This document shows, in pieces, positions 1 through 7,689 of a DNA stretch of 64,000 nucleotides. Made by a program: the position numbers and the translations under genes. The stretch lies in contig CACZZF010000004.1 in assembly GCA_902785575.1 (NCBI GenBank), positions 1-64,000 of the forward strand. The letters run 5' to 3'. Position 1 is the stretch's first letter; every line of letters starts with the position of its first letter. The stretch comes from an uncultured Bacteroidia bacterium. Its GTDB lineage: Bacteria; Bacteroidota; Bacteroidia; Bacteroidales; UBA932. The notes under the pieces were generated by a model. That model had not been told where the DNA came from. It did no database searches and saw only the letters and a list, made by a program, of their open reading frames with translations.

Positions 1-57
1 ATACAGGTTCACTGCCTGTATCTTCTCATCAAATGAATGGATGATTTCTTTGGACAT
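1..57 (-). CDS. IS3-family transposase orfA, N-terminal fragment (runs off window)
   Basis: The ATG at 57-55 opens a frame that is still open at base 1 and encodes 19 residues beginning MSKEIIHSFDEKIQ. The spacing of F, E/D-K, V-N and Y matches the N-terminus of IS150-type orfA as I remember it (MSKPKYPFEKRLEVVNHY), the start of its helix-turn-helix DNA-binding region. Its position just inside the inverted repeat supports the assignment. Too little is visible to say whether the element is intact. Confidence 0.6.
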   Translation of the reverse strand, partial: MSKEIIHSFDEKIQAVNLY

Positions 58-96
58 AATTGTTCTTTTTATGTCCAACTTTTGGGGTGCACTTCA
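1..96 (-). mobile_element. End of an IS3-family (IS150-like) insertion sequence, cut by window edge
   Basis: Read on the minus strand from base 96, the sequence begins TGAAGTGCACCCCAAAAGTT and continues GGACA. This resembles the terminal inverted repeat of IS150-group IS3 elements (TGnanTGCACCC...GTTGGAC). A short ORF starts about 40 bases inside, as expected for orfA. The other end, orfB and any target duplication lie outside the window. The exact outer boundary is inferred from the TG terminus. Confidence 0.7.
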
Positions 97-264
97 TTTG
101 AGCTTGTGGTCCGCAGACGAATATGCGATGTAGGCCGCTGGAAGCAGGGGTTACGTGCTTTTGATTTGTAGATTCTTCTCTGCCTTTCTTCCTAAGACCA
201 AAGTAAATCCAGTATTTCTAGAAGGAGAAGGCGTAGCGGAGGTTGATCGCTGGGGTGAATTCTT

Positions 265-1494
265 TCAGCTCTCTGTTCCTTCTTTATCCGCTCCGCTGTA
301 CGTTCCGATGAACAGGATTAACCCGGATCCTTGTTCTGAAATCGTGTAAATGAAAGGACTCTCGGCAATAAAGTATTCTATTCCTTGCGCGCCGGATGGA
401 CCCGGAGAAATCGGGATACTAGCTTGCGTAACCGCGGCGGCGGAGGCTCCATCTTCGTTCATGAAAAACAGGGCATCCTGACCGAGGAGATTGAGAGGTG
501 GAATACCTTTCTTGAAAACATAGTCCATATTAAACCTCTTGGAATATGACGTCGAGAAAACCGGCAAGGAAAGTTTGACCTCTTTTTTCTTAAGACCATT
601 CCGCATTTTATCCCAAGACTCGGAATCAAGTTTATCGAGAACGCCAGACACATTGAAGCTAACTTTGGGAAGAATGATCGAGAGAGTGAATGTGCCGTCT
701 CCAAAAGGCAGGCTGACAGCCCTGTAATCATCGCAACCATAGAACTTGATTTGTCCCTGTTTGTTCATGAAGGGTGTGTGCACGAATTCCTCCGGACTTG
801 TGTAAAAACTACTGGTTTTTGTCAGAGCCTTGTCGAATTTATCCTGCCACTCTCCTTTGAAAAGGAAAAAGTTAAGCAACGACGATTGATACTCTTCAAC
901 CGGGAAAGGGGCTTTATTTAATAACCCACCTGTCTTCTCCTGACACCAAATGTCTTCAGGACGCTTCCCTTGTGGCTGTTCCAGAAGAGATTTGGCTTCT
1001 ATTTCAATATAATCCAAAGAATAGCTGGATTTCAGCTCATCAAGAAAAGGTTCCGGATACTTTGCCGCGCGGGAATCAATCATTAGGGCATTGCCCAATG
1101 AAAGCTCCTTGCTGAAGACTTCACTTGACAACGAGGCAATCAGATGCTTAAAATATGTGTTAGTCTCCTTGATACCTCCATCGAAACCAATCACATCAGA
1201 AATGGTTTTCTCGTCTTCGACACCATTTCCAAGCATCGCCAAGGTCATTTGAAATCCTAAAGGACTTATCAGGATATCCGTATCGTTCTTATATAAATCC
1301 TTGAAAAAGCTGAAAGCGAAATCATTGGAAGGCGCGATATTCCGCAACTCCACTTCTGACAAATCGAGCCTGGTTTTAATTGCCTCATTGTCGCTTTCAT
1401 AGATTTCCTCTTCATTGATTTCCTTCTCGCATGACACAGGAACAATTGCCAGCAAAAGCAAACAAGCAAACAACAGTCTTTTTGCCTTTAACAT
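265..1494 (-). CDS. Serpin-family lipoprotein (probable extracytoplasmic protease inhibitor)
   Basis: This 409-residue protein has a lipoprotein signal ending VPVSC (Cys22) and then a full-length serpin fold. Residues 346-356 (NEDGASAAAVT) match the serpin hinge pattern of a small residue at P14 followed by an alanine-rich P12-P9. That pattern is needed for loop insertion, so an inhibitory rather than structural serpin is likely. The conserved distal segment (SPFIY, then LILFIGTY) follows. The reactive loop is rich in Ser, Pro and Gly (SIPISPGPSGAQG), so P1 and the target protease cannot be assigned. It is the last gene of cassette 1, 97 bases after a small lipoprotein and downstream of a C10 cysteine peptidase. 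It may protect the cell from its own or host proteases; that role is inferred. Confidence 0.85.
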   Translation of the reverse strand: MLKAKRLLFACLLLLAIVPVSCEKEINEEEIYESDNEAIKTRLDLSEVELRNIAPSNDFAFSFFKDLYKNDTDILISPLGFQMTLAMLGNGVEDEKTISDVIGFDGGIKETNTYFKHLIASLSSEVFSKELSLGNALMIDSRAAKYPEPFLDELKSSYSLDYIEIEAKSLLEQPQGKRPEDIWCQEKTGGLLNKAPFPVEEYQSSLLNFFLFKGEWQDKFDKALTKTSSFYTSPEEFVHTPFMNKQGQIKFYGCDDYRAVSLPFGDGTFTLSIILPKVSFNVSGVLDKLDSESWDKMRNGLKKKEVKLSLPVFSTSYSKRFNMDYVFKKGIPPLNLLGQDALFFMNEDGASAAAVTQASIPISPGPSGAQGIEYFIAESPFIYTISEQGSGLILFIGTYSGADKEGTES

Positions 1495-1591
1495 ATCCTT
1501 GAAATATTTAGAAATAACACTATTACAACTAGTTCTATATTATAAATCCACTATTTCTGAAATCTTGCATGAATGTCTTCTACTTTTTATA

Positions 1592-2023
1592 TTATTCTTT
1601 AAGGCGTCTCAATTTGAAATGCCTTTGATCCGATAGTGAAACGAATTCAAATCTCTTTTTTGATAATTCTATAGTCTGGCATTTAACATCGGACCAACCT
1701 AAAATAGAAACATTAAAACCGTCTTCTCGAATAAAACATTCATACAACCAAACATCATGCGTTGACATCTCTCCTTCTCCATAAACACGCATTTTGAACC
1801 TATTGCTATTGGGATATTTATCCGAAAAAAATATTTCTACCCTATCATGGGTGCATATAAGTATATCACTGGATGCGTCGACAGACACCCAAGGGTCGGC
1901 ATACTCTACAATCCAAGTGCCCGAAAGACTCTTATAGTCCCACGAGTCATCCTTGCTACATGATGACAGCACTATTACAAGCATCGAAAGGACTGGTAAT
2001 AGACCATGTTTCTTAATTTGCAT
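1592..2023 (-). CDS. Small lipoprotein of unknown function, lipocalin-like start
   Basis: This is a 143-residue protein with a clear lipobox (VLSSC) after a hydrophobic stretch. The mature chain begins with an SGTWIVEY-type segment, typical of the first strand of lipocalin-like beta-barrels, and is rich in alternating beta-prone residues. I do not recognise a specific family. It starts 17 bases after the stop of the C10 peptidase and precedes the serpin, so all three are probably co-transcribed. Small lipoprotein inhibitors are known beside secreted proteases in related Bacteroidota (the potempins of Tannerella). A protease-inhibitor or immunity role is therefore a reasonable but untested guess. 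A generic lipocalin-like stress lipoprotein is the alternative. Confidence 0.65.
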   Translation of the reverse strand: MQIKKHGLLPVLSMLVIVLSSCSKDDSWDYKSLSGTWIVEYADPWVSVDASSDILICTHDRVEIFFSDKYPNSNRFKMRVYGEGEMSTHDVWLYECFIREDGFNVSILGWSDVKCQTIELSKKRFEFVSLSDQRHFKLRRLKE

Positions 2024-2040
2024 TCTACACAGTATTTTAA

Positions 2041-3519
2041 TTAATTGACTTCGAACCCATACATGATGTCAATATCTTCGCTAAACACATGACTTCCGGG
2101 GGTCCAAGCCAGAGGAACCGAAGAATAATAACCAATATAATCATTGTTCCAGCCCCAGTTCATGTTAAAATAGTAAGTAAACCAATAAGTGTAATTGTGA
2201 ATAATCTCATATTCCTCAATACCGGGATATAACTGCTGTTTCTGACTGTCGGTTAAAATCATATCATAATTCAGATTTGGGTAAAATGATAATGAATCAG
2301 TAGGGATAATTTTTAAATATTCCTGGTAATCTGAAGAGTTTTGATATTTTTTATACCCATCAATAATCCAAGCATGAGCATCGTTGCCATTATTAGAACG
2401 ATTATTAGAGGTGTCTTTTGCCCTTATCACGACAGGCATATCATCATTTAAGCTATTGATGATTATACCTTGATCATAACCATCATTTATAGTACTGCTA
2501 ATACCTTCTCCCGCAAAAACAGAGTTTTCAAACTCGGCAGTGGATGCATTTCCTCTGAATCTCGTATTAATCCGGTCTGCGATATCCATTATGAATCTTC
2601 CGGTTATAATTGTCCCGTTAGTCATTCCATTTGACTTGACAAGTTGCATCTGACTCCAGTTGCTTGATGGACTCTGATAGTTCGACCTTGACAGGTTCGA
2701 TTGGAAATAACTACCCAAGAAATGCCAAGTAAAACTAGTATCAATCTGATGATAAAGGCCACTAGGAACGCCTAACTCATAATGAAGATAATAAAGCATT
2801 TGTGAATATGCGACAGCTGTACAACCAAAGGGACAGTAATAGTTATTGGTAGGATCTTTGGGGGTCAAAGAAATGGTCCAAGGCCAATCTTGCCCCCATT
2901 TTGTTACCGTTAAGGGATTAACTGTCGTTAAAAGAGTAGCAGGAGGATACTGATATCCCAAAGGGACCCTTAACCATACATACGGCTCATTGTCATAAGG
3001 GCCGGAACGGTGGTTTTCATCCGAAGCCTCCTCATCTTCTATCATTCCATGTTCTATCATAGTTTCAGCTCTCTCAAGCCAAAAACGAACTTCCGGACTC
3101 TTAATGTTATTCGGATCGAACTCGCCTTCGGCTCCATACGCCAGAATCTGATTTTCTGCTTGGAATCGTCCCGAGACAATTGCCCATCCTCCTTTCTCAA
3201 AGTTGGCCACATGTATTAGTTCACGTCCGTCCTTTGAAACTGTAGTTATCGTATATTTGTCAATATCCTTAAACTCCGTCCTGTCAAGGGACCTTTCAAG
3301 TAACACGGGAACAAACTCCCGTGTTACTTTCTTTCCTTTTATAAAAGCAGAGACCGAATGATCTTGAAAGGAAACATCACCCCTGGTCTTGATTAAAGAC
3401 TCCTGATTCTTAGATAATATGTTGTCTGTAGTTGTCAATTCTTCCGAGCAAGCGTAAGCGATCGAGAGAATTAACGTGATGCCGATAATATATTTGAATA
3501 TGGTTCTCATGGCTTTCAT
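2041..3519 (-). CDS. C10-family cysteine peptidase (streptopain-like), apparently active
   Basis: This 492-residue lipoprotein precursor has a signal ending IAYAC (Cys24). Residues of about 50-160 form a streptopain propeptide (Spi-like) domain with the typical GGWAIVSG and QILAYG segments. The peptidase domain follows. The nucleophile is predicted as Cys233 in the CPFGCTAVAYSQM segment and the histidine as His382 in DAHAWIIDGY; a later MNWGW segment matches the conserved Trp region. All key features of C10 peptidases are present, so an active secreted or surface protease is expected. It follows a DUF3244 gene by 48 bases and precedes a small lipoprotein by 17 bases. A second ATG nine bases downstream is an equally possible start. 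Confidence 0.88.
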   Translation of the reverse strand: MKAMRTIFKYIIGITLILSIAYACSEELTTTDNILSKNQESLIKTRGDVSFQDHSVSAFIKGKKVTREFVPVLLERSLDRTEFKDIDKYTITTVSKDGRELIHVANFEKGGWAIVSGRFQAENQILAYGAEGEFDPNNIKSPEVRFWLERAETMIEHGMIEDEEASDENHRSGPYDNEPYVWLRVPLGYQYPPATLLTTVNPLTVTKWGQDWPWTISLTPKDPTNNYYCPFGCTAVAYSQMLYYLHYELGVPSGLYHQIDTSFTWHFLGSYFQSNLSRSNYQSPSSNWSQMQLVKSNGMTNGTIITGRFIMDIADRINTRFRGNASTAEFENSVFAGEGISSTINDGYDQGIIINSLNDDMPVVIRAKDTSNNRSNNGNDAHAWIIDGYKKYQNSSDYQEYLKIIPTDSLSFYPNLNYDMILTDSQKQQLYPGIEEYEIIHNYTYWFTYYFNMNWGWNNDYIGYYSSVPLAWTPGSHVFSEDIDIMYGFEVN

Positions 3520-3567
3520 TATTATAAACCCGTTTTTTCAAAATCTTGCATGAAAATATCAAAAGCA

Positions 3568-3963
3568 TTATAAATCGAACTCGCCCCTATATCGCTGGCC
3601 TGACGGTAGGGTAAACAGAAGGATGTAGTGTCCTGGTCCCATTGTGATTGGGATGGTAGCGTAAAGGAACTGAGTATCAACGAAGTCGGAGACATATCCG
3701 CCTGTCGTTGTGTTCAAAACCTCAACTTCGATCTCGCCGAGATTAGAGGTAAAAGATAGCAAGATCGATGATTGCGTGGCGTTGTAGTTAGCGCAGACAG
3801 GAACGACAACAGGAGCTTTTGGACCTATAACAGGTGTGTAACCAGGTAAAGGTTCAATAATAATAACTGTGTCTGGGGACTCTACTATAGCGGCCTTCAT
3901 TGGTATTTGTATAGCAAAGCCCAATAATGCTGCTAAAGCAACGATTAAACTACTCTTTATCAT
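3568..3963 (-). CDS. Secreted DUF3244-type small protein, cassette 1
   Basis: The frame opens at 4005, but the ATG at 3963 gives a 131-residue protein with a proper signal peptide (MIKSSLIVALAALLGF, likely cleaved after MKA) and places the start just after a promoter-like element. The mature part is a single beta-sandwich-like DUF3244 domain with the segments SSILLSFTSNLGEIEVEVLN and PGHYILLFTLPSG. DUF3244 proteins are short exported proteins common in Bacteroidales and of unknown role. Here the gene lies immediately upstream of a C10 peptidase, and a near-identical paralog sits upstream of the second C10 gene at 56 kb. A partner, chaperone or inhibitor of the peptidase is inferred from this repeated linkage only. 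Confidence 0.8.
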   Translation of the reverse strand: MIKSSLIVALAALLGFAIQIPMKAAIVESPDTVIIIEPLPGYTPVIGPKAPVVVPVCANYNATQSSILLSFTSNLGEIEVEVLNTTTGGYVSDFVDTQFLYATIPITMGPGHYILLFTLPSGQRYRGEFDL

Positions 3964-3980
3964 ATATAAATTGATTGAAA

Positions 3981-3998
3981 CATATGCAAAGGTCGGGA
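3981..3998 (-). promoter_or_regulatory. Promoter-like element shared by both DUF3244-C10 cassettes
   Basis: On the minus strand the sequence TCCCGACCTTTGCATATG lies 18 bases before the DUF3244 start. The matching stretch upstream of the second DUF3244 gene reads ACCGAACTTTGCAAATG at almost the same distance. The CTTTG core resembles the 3' half of the Bacteroidota -7 box. A perfect inverted repeat AAGGAG-TC-CTCCTT (4004-4017) lies just upstream and could be an operator. Confidence 0.4.
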
Positions 3999-4056
3999 TT
4001 AGCAAGGAGTCCTCCTTCTGTTATGGCTGAAAAAAACGTGAGAACAATTTTTGTTA

Positions 4057-4090
4057 AAATCGCCCCTTCAGATGTCTGAAAGGGCGATTT
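4057..4090 (-). terminator. Intrinsic terminator of the first TPR regulator
   Basis: A 9-bp stem (AAATCGCCC with GGGCGATTT) continues after one mismatch into TTCAGA/TCTGAA around a TG loop. On the minus strand it is followed by TTTTAACAAAAATTG. It lies 125 bases past the regulator stop, separating that gene from the DUF3244-C10 unit. A similar hairpin occupies the same place in cassette 2. Confidence 0.65.
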
Positions 4091-4214
4091 CAGCAAATAA
4101 CCACGAATTAACCGTGAGAATCGTCTTCTGTTGTTATTTAACTAGCTGATATTCAATATAATACACAAAAGGATGATTTCACGGTCTAAATCATTAAGAA
4201 TCAATCTGTTATGT

Positions 4215-5867
4215 TTAACTACCAATAATCGAAGAATAATAATCCCCTAAAGTTCCGTATTTCGTCGAAAGTTTTTTTCTCAAATATCTTTTCCTTGAGC
4301 GGGTACTTTCAAGAGATGAAATGCCCATGATAATCATGACAGTAGTGTTGTCAAATCCAGCAAAATAGTAACTTGACATACGGTAATCGGACTCTGACAA
4401 ATCGGGACAGTCCTTTCTAAAACGACTCATTAGACCATCTAACTTGTTGTCAACAAGTTTTTCGAACGACCTTTGTGCTTCTGGATCTGATTTAAGGTCG
4501 CCTATCCTAGATTGAATGATTTTAGAGAGATTATCAGCAGTAATACAATCGCTCGACTTTTTGAGATAAGCCTCTTCGTATATTTCTCCTAAGAAAGCAA
4601 ATACTGTTCGCTGTTTATTAGCTTTATTAATACAAAGAATCTGGTTTTCAAGATTTTCTATAGCCAGAGTCATTCTCTCTCTTTCTTCACGCTGTTTATG
4701 AAGAACCTTTTGGTATAGCAAATATATTATAGCAGAAACAAGACCCAGCACAAGGCAAAGCAATGAAATAATCATGTTTTTCCGCCTTTGACCTTGCGCC
4801 CTCAATGCCTTTTCGGTTTCAACCTGCTCGAGGTATGACCTTTGCGCATTCGCCGCAGAAAGCACATAGTTACTCATCCTAATGGAATCCATGGCGTTCA
4901 TGGCAGACCACAAACTCCTATAAGCATCATCTTGTTTACCAGACTTTAGGGCACTACGATACTCCCAATAATGAACAGAATACTCATCTTTATCATTTTG
5001 GAGTTCAGCTAACCGTTTATAAGTCTCGCTCTCTTCATCCTTTCCTTGTGATTTTAACAGGTACCAGTAAGCATACATTTGGGACACGCTCCCAAAAGAA
5101 ACCCCATTATCAAGAGCGGACTCTATGAGCGAGGATGCAAATCCCTCGTCAGGGTTCGGTTTAATCAGAAGAAAAACTCCGTAATCCATAGAGGCACGTC
5201 CTTTGATTGCAGGATCAAGCGGGGTGATGGAAAGGATGTCCTTATAGCAGGTGCTCGCATTGTCCCACAACCTTCTTTGTGCCAGGTTACTCGCCTTATG
5301 AAGAAGTTCTAACGATTCTTGGTCTTTCCTCCCGCAAGAACGAAAACACTCAAGCGATTTATCAATGAAACTTGACGCTTGGGCATAATCCATCGTCTTT
5401 GTGTATGTGTCAGCAATCTTGGAATATAAAACCCCAAGGATATTATTGTCGGAAATCCTGTCAAAAGAATCAATAGCCTTATAAAAAGACACTATCGCCT
5501 TATTGTATTGCTTGCCATTATATTGCTCCGTCCCAAGATACATCCACGCCTTCAATTTCTCTTCCGGACTGCCGTGGCGGGAGTACCAGTCGACGGCGGG
5601 CTGGACGACACGAGTGTCGGCGGTGTCGATGTAGTTCTTGTCCAGAGCCATGGCGTGAAGCAGGGAATATTTGGCCTTGACCGCGCGGCCCCGAAGGGCG
5701 GTCGTGTCGATAGCCCTGATAGCGGCCAGGGCGCTGTCCGGGCGGGAGTCGATGTACGACTCGATGTCCGAAAGGCGCTTCTCCTCTGTTCTAGAACCGC
5801 AGGATCCGAGAAGTGTGATGATTACAACAGCGAAGGCGGAAAGACCAATAATCCGAACCGGTTTCAC
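4215..5867 (-). CDS. TPR membrane-spanning regulator with C-terminal HTH-like domain, cassette 1
   Basis: The open frame begins with TTG at 5894, but that codon overlaps a TATATTTG box. The GTG at 5867 is the better start and gives 550 residues beginning KPVRIIGLSAF after the initiator. The order is: a hydrophobic N-terminus with lipobox LLGSC, a tetratricopeptide-rich region of about 300 residues (extracytoplasmic), one membrane helix (MIISLLCLVLGLVSAIIYLL), a charged coiled coil, and a C-terminal domain with SESDYRMSSYYFAGFDNTTV and RSRKRYLRKKL. The last part looks like a LuxR/Spo0A-style HTH. Bacteroidales encode many such TPR-TM-HTH proteins beside secreted-protein genes, and they are presumed one-component regulators. 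It probably controls the adjacent DUF3244-C10 operon; that is inferred. It is paralogous to the gene at 56802-58436. Confidence 0.75.
   Translation of the reverse strand: MKPVRIIGLSAFAVVIITLLGSCGSRTEEKRLSDIESYIDSRPDSALAAIRAIDTTALRGRAVKAKYSLLHAMALDKNYIDTADTRVVQPAVDWYSRHGSPEEKLKAWMYLGTEQYNGKQYNKAIVSFYKAIDSFDRISDNNILGVLYSKIADTYTKTMDYAQASSFIDKSLECFRSCGRKDQESLELLHKASNLAQRRLWDNASTCYKDILSITPLDPAIKGRASMDYGVFLLIKPNPDEGFASSLIESALDNGVSFGSVSQMYAYWYLLKSQGKDEESETYKRLAELQNDKDEYSVHYWEYRSALKSGKQDDAYRSLWSAMNAMDSIRMSNYVLSAANAQRSYLEQVETEKALRAQGQRRKNMIISLLCLVLGLVSAIIYLLYQKVLHKQREERERMTLAIENLENQILCINKANKQRTVFAFLGEIYEEAYLKKSSDCITADNLSKIIQSRIGDLKSDPEAQRSFEKLVDNKLDGLMSRFRKDCPDLSESDYRMSSYYFAGFDNTTVMIIMGISSLESTRSRKRYLRKKLSTKYGTLGDYYSSIIGS
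5650..5745. repeat. 96-bp segment identical to 58240-58335 (copy 1)
   Basis: This stretch inside the first TPR regulator is base-for-base identical to 58240-58335 in the second, running from ATGGCGTGAAGC to GTCCGGGCGG. Flanking DNA matches well for about 60 more bases and then diverges to protein-level similarity. It encodes the conserved SALAAIRAIDTTALRGRAV region. The pattern suggests recent gene conversion. Confidence 0.85.
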
Positions 5868-5891
5868 TTTATTTATAAAAAGTTTGATGAG

Positions 5892-5899
5892 CAAATATA
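5892..5899 (-). promoter_or_regulatory. -7 box TATATTTG of the first TPR regulator
   Basis: Minus-strand TATATTTG fits the Bacteroidota -7 consensus TAnnTTTG. It lies 24 bases before the GTG at 5867 and overlaps the alternative TTG start at 5894, which argues for the downstream start. No convincing -33 TTTG was found at the usual spacing. Confidence 0.55.
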
Positions 5900-5921
5900 A
5901 TGATTGTTTTTCAAAACAAGA

Positions 5922-5951
5922 GCGCGGGATCTTCGTGAAGAAGTCCCGCGC
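5922..5951 (-). terminator. Strong hairpin terminator after the small membrane protein gene
   Basis: GCGCGGGA and TCCCGCGC form an 8-bp stem, with TCTTC/GAAGA able to extend it. On the minus strand it is followed by TCTTGTTTTG. It lies between the small membrane gene (stop at 5975) and the TPR regulator promoter, insulating the regulator from upstream transcription. Confidence 0.7.
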
Positions 5952-5974
5952 CAGTTGTACGGTCAGGCCGATGA

Positions 5975-6160
5975 TTATTTAAACCACTCGGTGATGTGGT
6001 CTTTTGCCCAGAGATAGTAGACAATAAGGCCGATCCAGCTCGTAAGCAGAACAATAACGGAGCAGATAACTTTTCCAACAACCGAAATAGGCTTCTTGCA
6101 AATGTCGATGACAGCCAATACGGCAAGCACCAGACCAATGATGTAGATAATAGATTTCAT
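5975..6160 (-). CDS. Small two-helix membrane protein, PLDc_N-like
   Basis: This 61-residue protein has two hydrophobic helices (IIYIIGLVLAVLAVIDI and VICSVIVLLTSWIGLIVYYL) joined by a short basic loop, ending KDHITEWFK. The pattern of an Ile/Val-rich first helix, a short polar turn and a W-x-G-x-x-x-Y-Y second helix is that of the phospholipase D nuclease N-terminal (PLDc_N) family, which often occurs as free-standing small membrane proteins of unknown function. Strong ATG, no overlap with neighbours, and its own terminator support it as a real gene. It lies 53 bases after the esterase gene and may be co-transcribed with it. Confidence 0.7.
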   Translation of the reverse strand: MKSIIYIIGLVLAVLAVIDICKKPISVVGKVICSVIVLLTSWIGLIVYYLWAKDHITEWFK

Positions 6161-6213
6161 GTTTTAGCGATTATTTGTGACAAGATAGTGAAAACCAGTG
6201 AAAAAACGAAAGA

Positions 6214-7689
6214 TTAATCAATCTCTTCCTCCGGAATATCCCAATTATCAGTGCGGAAAGGCACGACCGGCTGGCCGAGAGTCGTCTTCAGATTGGTCTC
6301 TGAATAATTGTTGAAACAATAACGCACGGCCACAGGAGTCTTTACCTCGTCTGACCATACCTCGACCTGATTATCCAACCAAAGCAGACGGGCATTCGCC
6401 GGACGGAACTTCTTGTCAGCTCCTGCGATCTCAAACCCCTTGACGGAACGGACCACCTGTCCTTGATCGTCAAGCCAGTTGAAACTCCTCGGATCGGACT
6501 GGTCATTCGGCTCACAGAGATTATTGAAAGAGATAACCGCTTTTCCGTCAACTATTTCCATCGACTTATACGTCGGAGCGTCAGCCGGGACACCTTCAAT
6601 CCCGTAGTCCCTTGACAACGCCAGCCAAGCCAGTCGCTCACCGACAGAAAGCTTGTCCGGCTCGTGAATCAAGGAATATGTTCCGACATCCGTAGTGCTG
6701 GCCATGGCGCAATAAGGGACCATCTCCGTAGCCTTTATCTGGTTCTCCACCAGAAGGGCCGAACGGCGCTTCTCGGGACCGCTATAACGGTAAGGGGCTA
6801 TCTGGGTGATGTAGAACGGCATCTTCTCATCTCCCCAAGCCTCCCGCCACTGGCGGATCATCTCAGCCTGCATGTCAGCATATTCCTTATAATTGCCCCT
6901 GTTGGACTCTCCCTGGTACCAGATGAAACCTTTTGCGGTGAAGTTCTCGATCGGGACAACCATACCGTTGTAAAGCACGGAACCAGGGAAATAGTACTCA
7001 TCCCAATTCTTGGCGGTATATTCCTCATCCACGCCCAGTTTCTTGTTGGACTCTGGAGACATCCAAGCCTCGATGTTAGTGCCGCCCCAGTTGGTGGTTA
7101 TCAGGCCGATAGGGACTCCAAGATACTGGTTGAGGCAACGTCCGAAATAGTAGCCCACGGCGCTGAAAGCCCCAACCGTCTTGGGATCAGAGCAAATCCA
7201 TTCACCGACACAATCGTCCTTGGGAAAATCTGTCGAGTCCCTCGCTACGGTGAAAAGGCGAATATCAGGATACATCCTGGCCTCACGCATCGTCTCGGCG
7301 GCATGCAGGCAAGGCTGCCCCAGGAAGCCCTGGACGGGCATCTCCATATTGGACTGGCCGGAGCAGATCCAAACCTCTCCAAGAAGGATGTTCTCAAGCC
7401 GGGTCTTCTTGCCGTCAGAGAAAGTAATTGAATAAGGCCCTCCGGCATCGGTTGTGGCCACCTTCACAAGCCATTTGCCTTCCTCGTCAGAACGTGCCCT
7501 ATACTTCTTATGGTTCCATGAAGTCTTGATTTTGACCTTCTTACGAGGCGTTGACCAACCCCATAGATTGACTTCGGAGTTTCTCTGCAGGACCATGTTG
7601 TCCCCGAGGACGGCTGGCAGCCTGACCTCGGCATTTGAGACCGCTGCCGCTCCCAGCAGCGCCGCTATTAATAACAGAACCTTTCTCAT
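6214..7689 (-). CDS. Sialate O-acetylesterase-like SGNH hydrolase
   Basis: This 491-residue protein has a signal peptide (cleaved near VSNA). An SGNH/GDSL esterase with an N-terminal beta-sandwich follows. The nucleophile elbow GQSNMEMP places Ser113, the block-V equivalent is HEPDKLSVGERLA, and WYQGESN and NWGGTNIEAW are the typical oxyanion and substrate segments. The family removes O-acetyl groups from sialic acids or other glycans; the exact substrate is inferred. The start codon shares one base with the stop of the GH110 gene (TAATG), so the two are translationally coupled. Together they suggest outward or periplasmic trimming of host mucin or blood-group glycans. Confidence 0.88.
   Translation of the reverse strand: MRKVLLLIAALLGAAAVSNAEVRLPAVLGDNMVLQRNSEVNLWGWSTPRKKVKIKTSWNHKKYRARSDEEGKWLVKVATTDAGGPYSITFSDGKKTRLENILLGEVWICSGQSNMEMPVQGFLGQPCLHAAETMREARMYPDIRLFTVARDSTDFPKDDCVGEWICSDPKTVGAFSAVGYYFGRCLNQYLGVPIGLITTNWGGTNIEAWMSPESNKKLGVDEEYTAKNWDEYYFPGSVLYNGMVVPIENFTAKGFIWYQGESNRGNYKEYADMQAEMIRQWREAWGDEKMPFYITQIAPYRYSGPEKRRSALLVENQIKATEMVPYCAMASTTDVGTYSLIHEPDKLSVGERLAWLALSRDYGIEGVPADAPTYKSMEIVDGKAVISFNNLCEPNDQSDPRSFNWLDDQGQVVRSVKGFEIAGADKKFRPANARLLWLDNQVEVWSDEVKTPVAVRYCFNNYSETNLKTTLGQPVVPFRTDNWDIPEEEID

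Noticed and set aside
120..264. A minus-strand stretch just past the serpin stop ends INLRYAFSF-stop, like the C-terminus of an outer-membrane barrel.
   Set aside because: Only about 20 residues fit and no barrel gene lies upstream in frame; likely chance.
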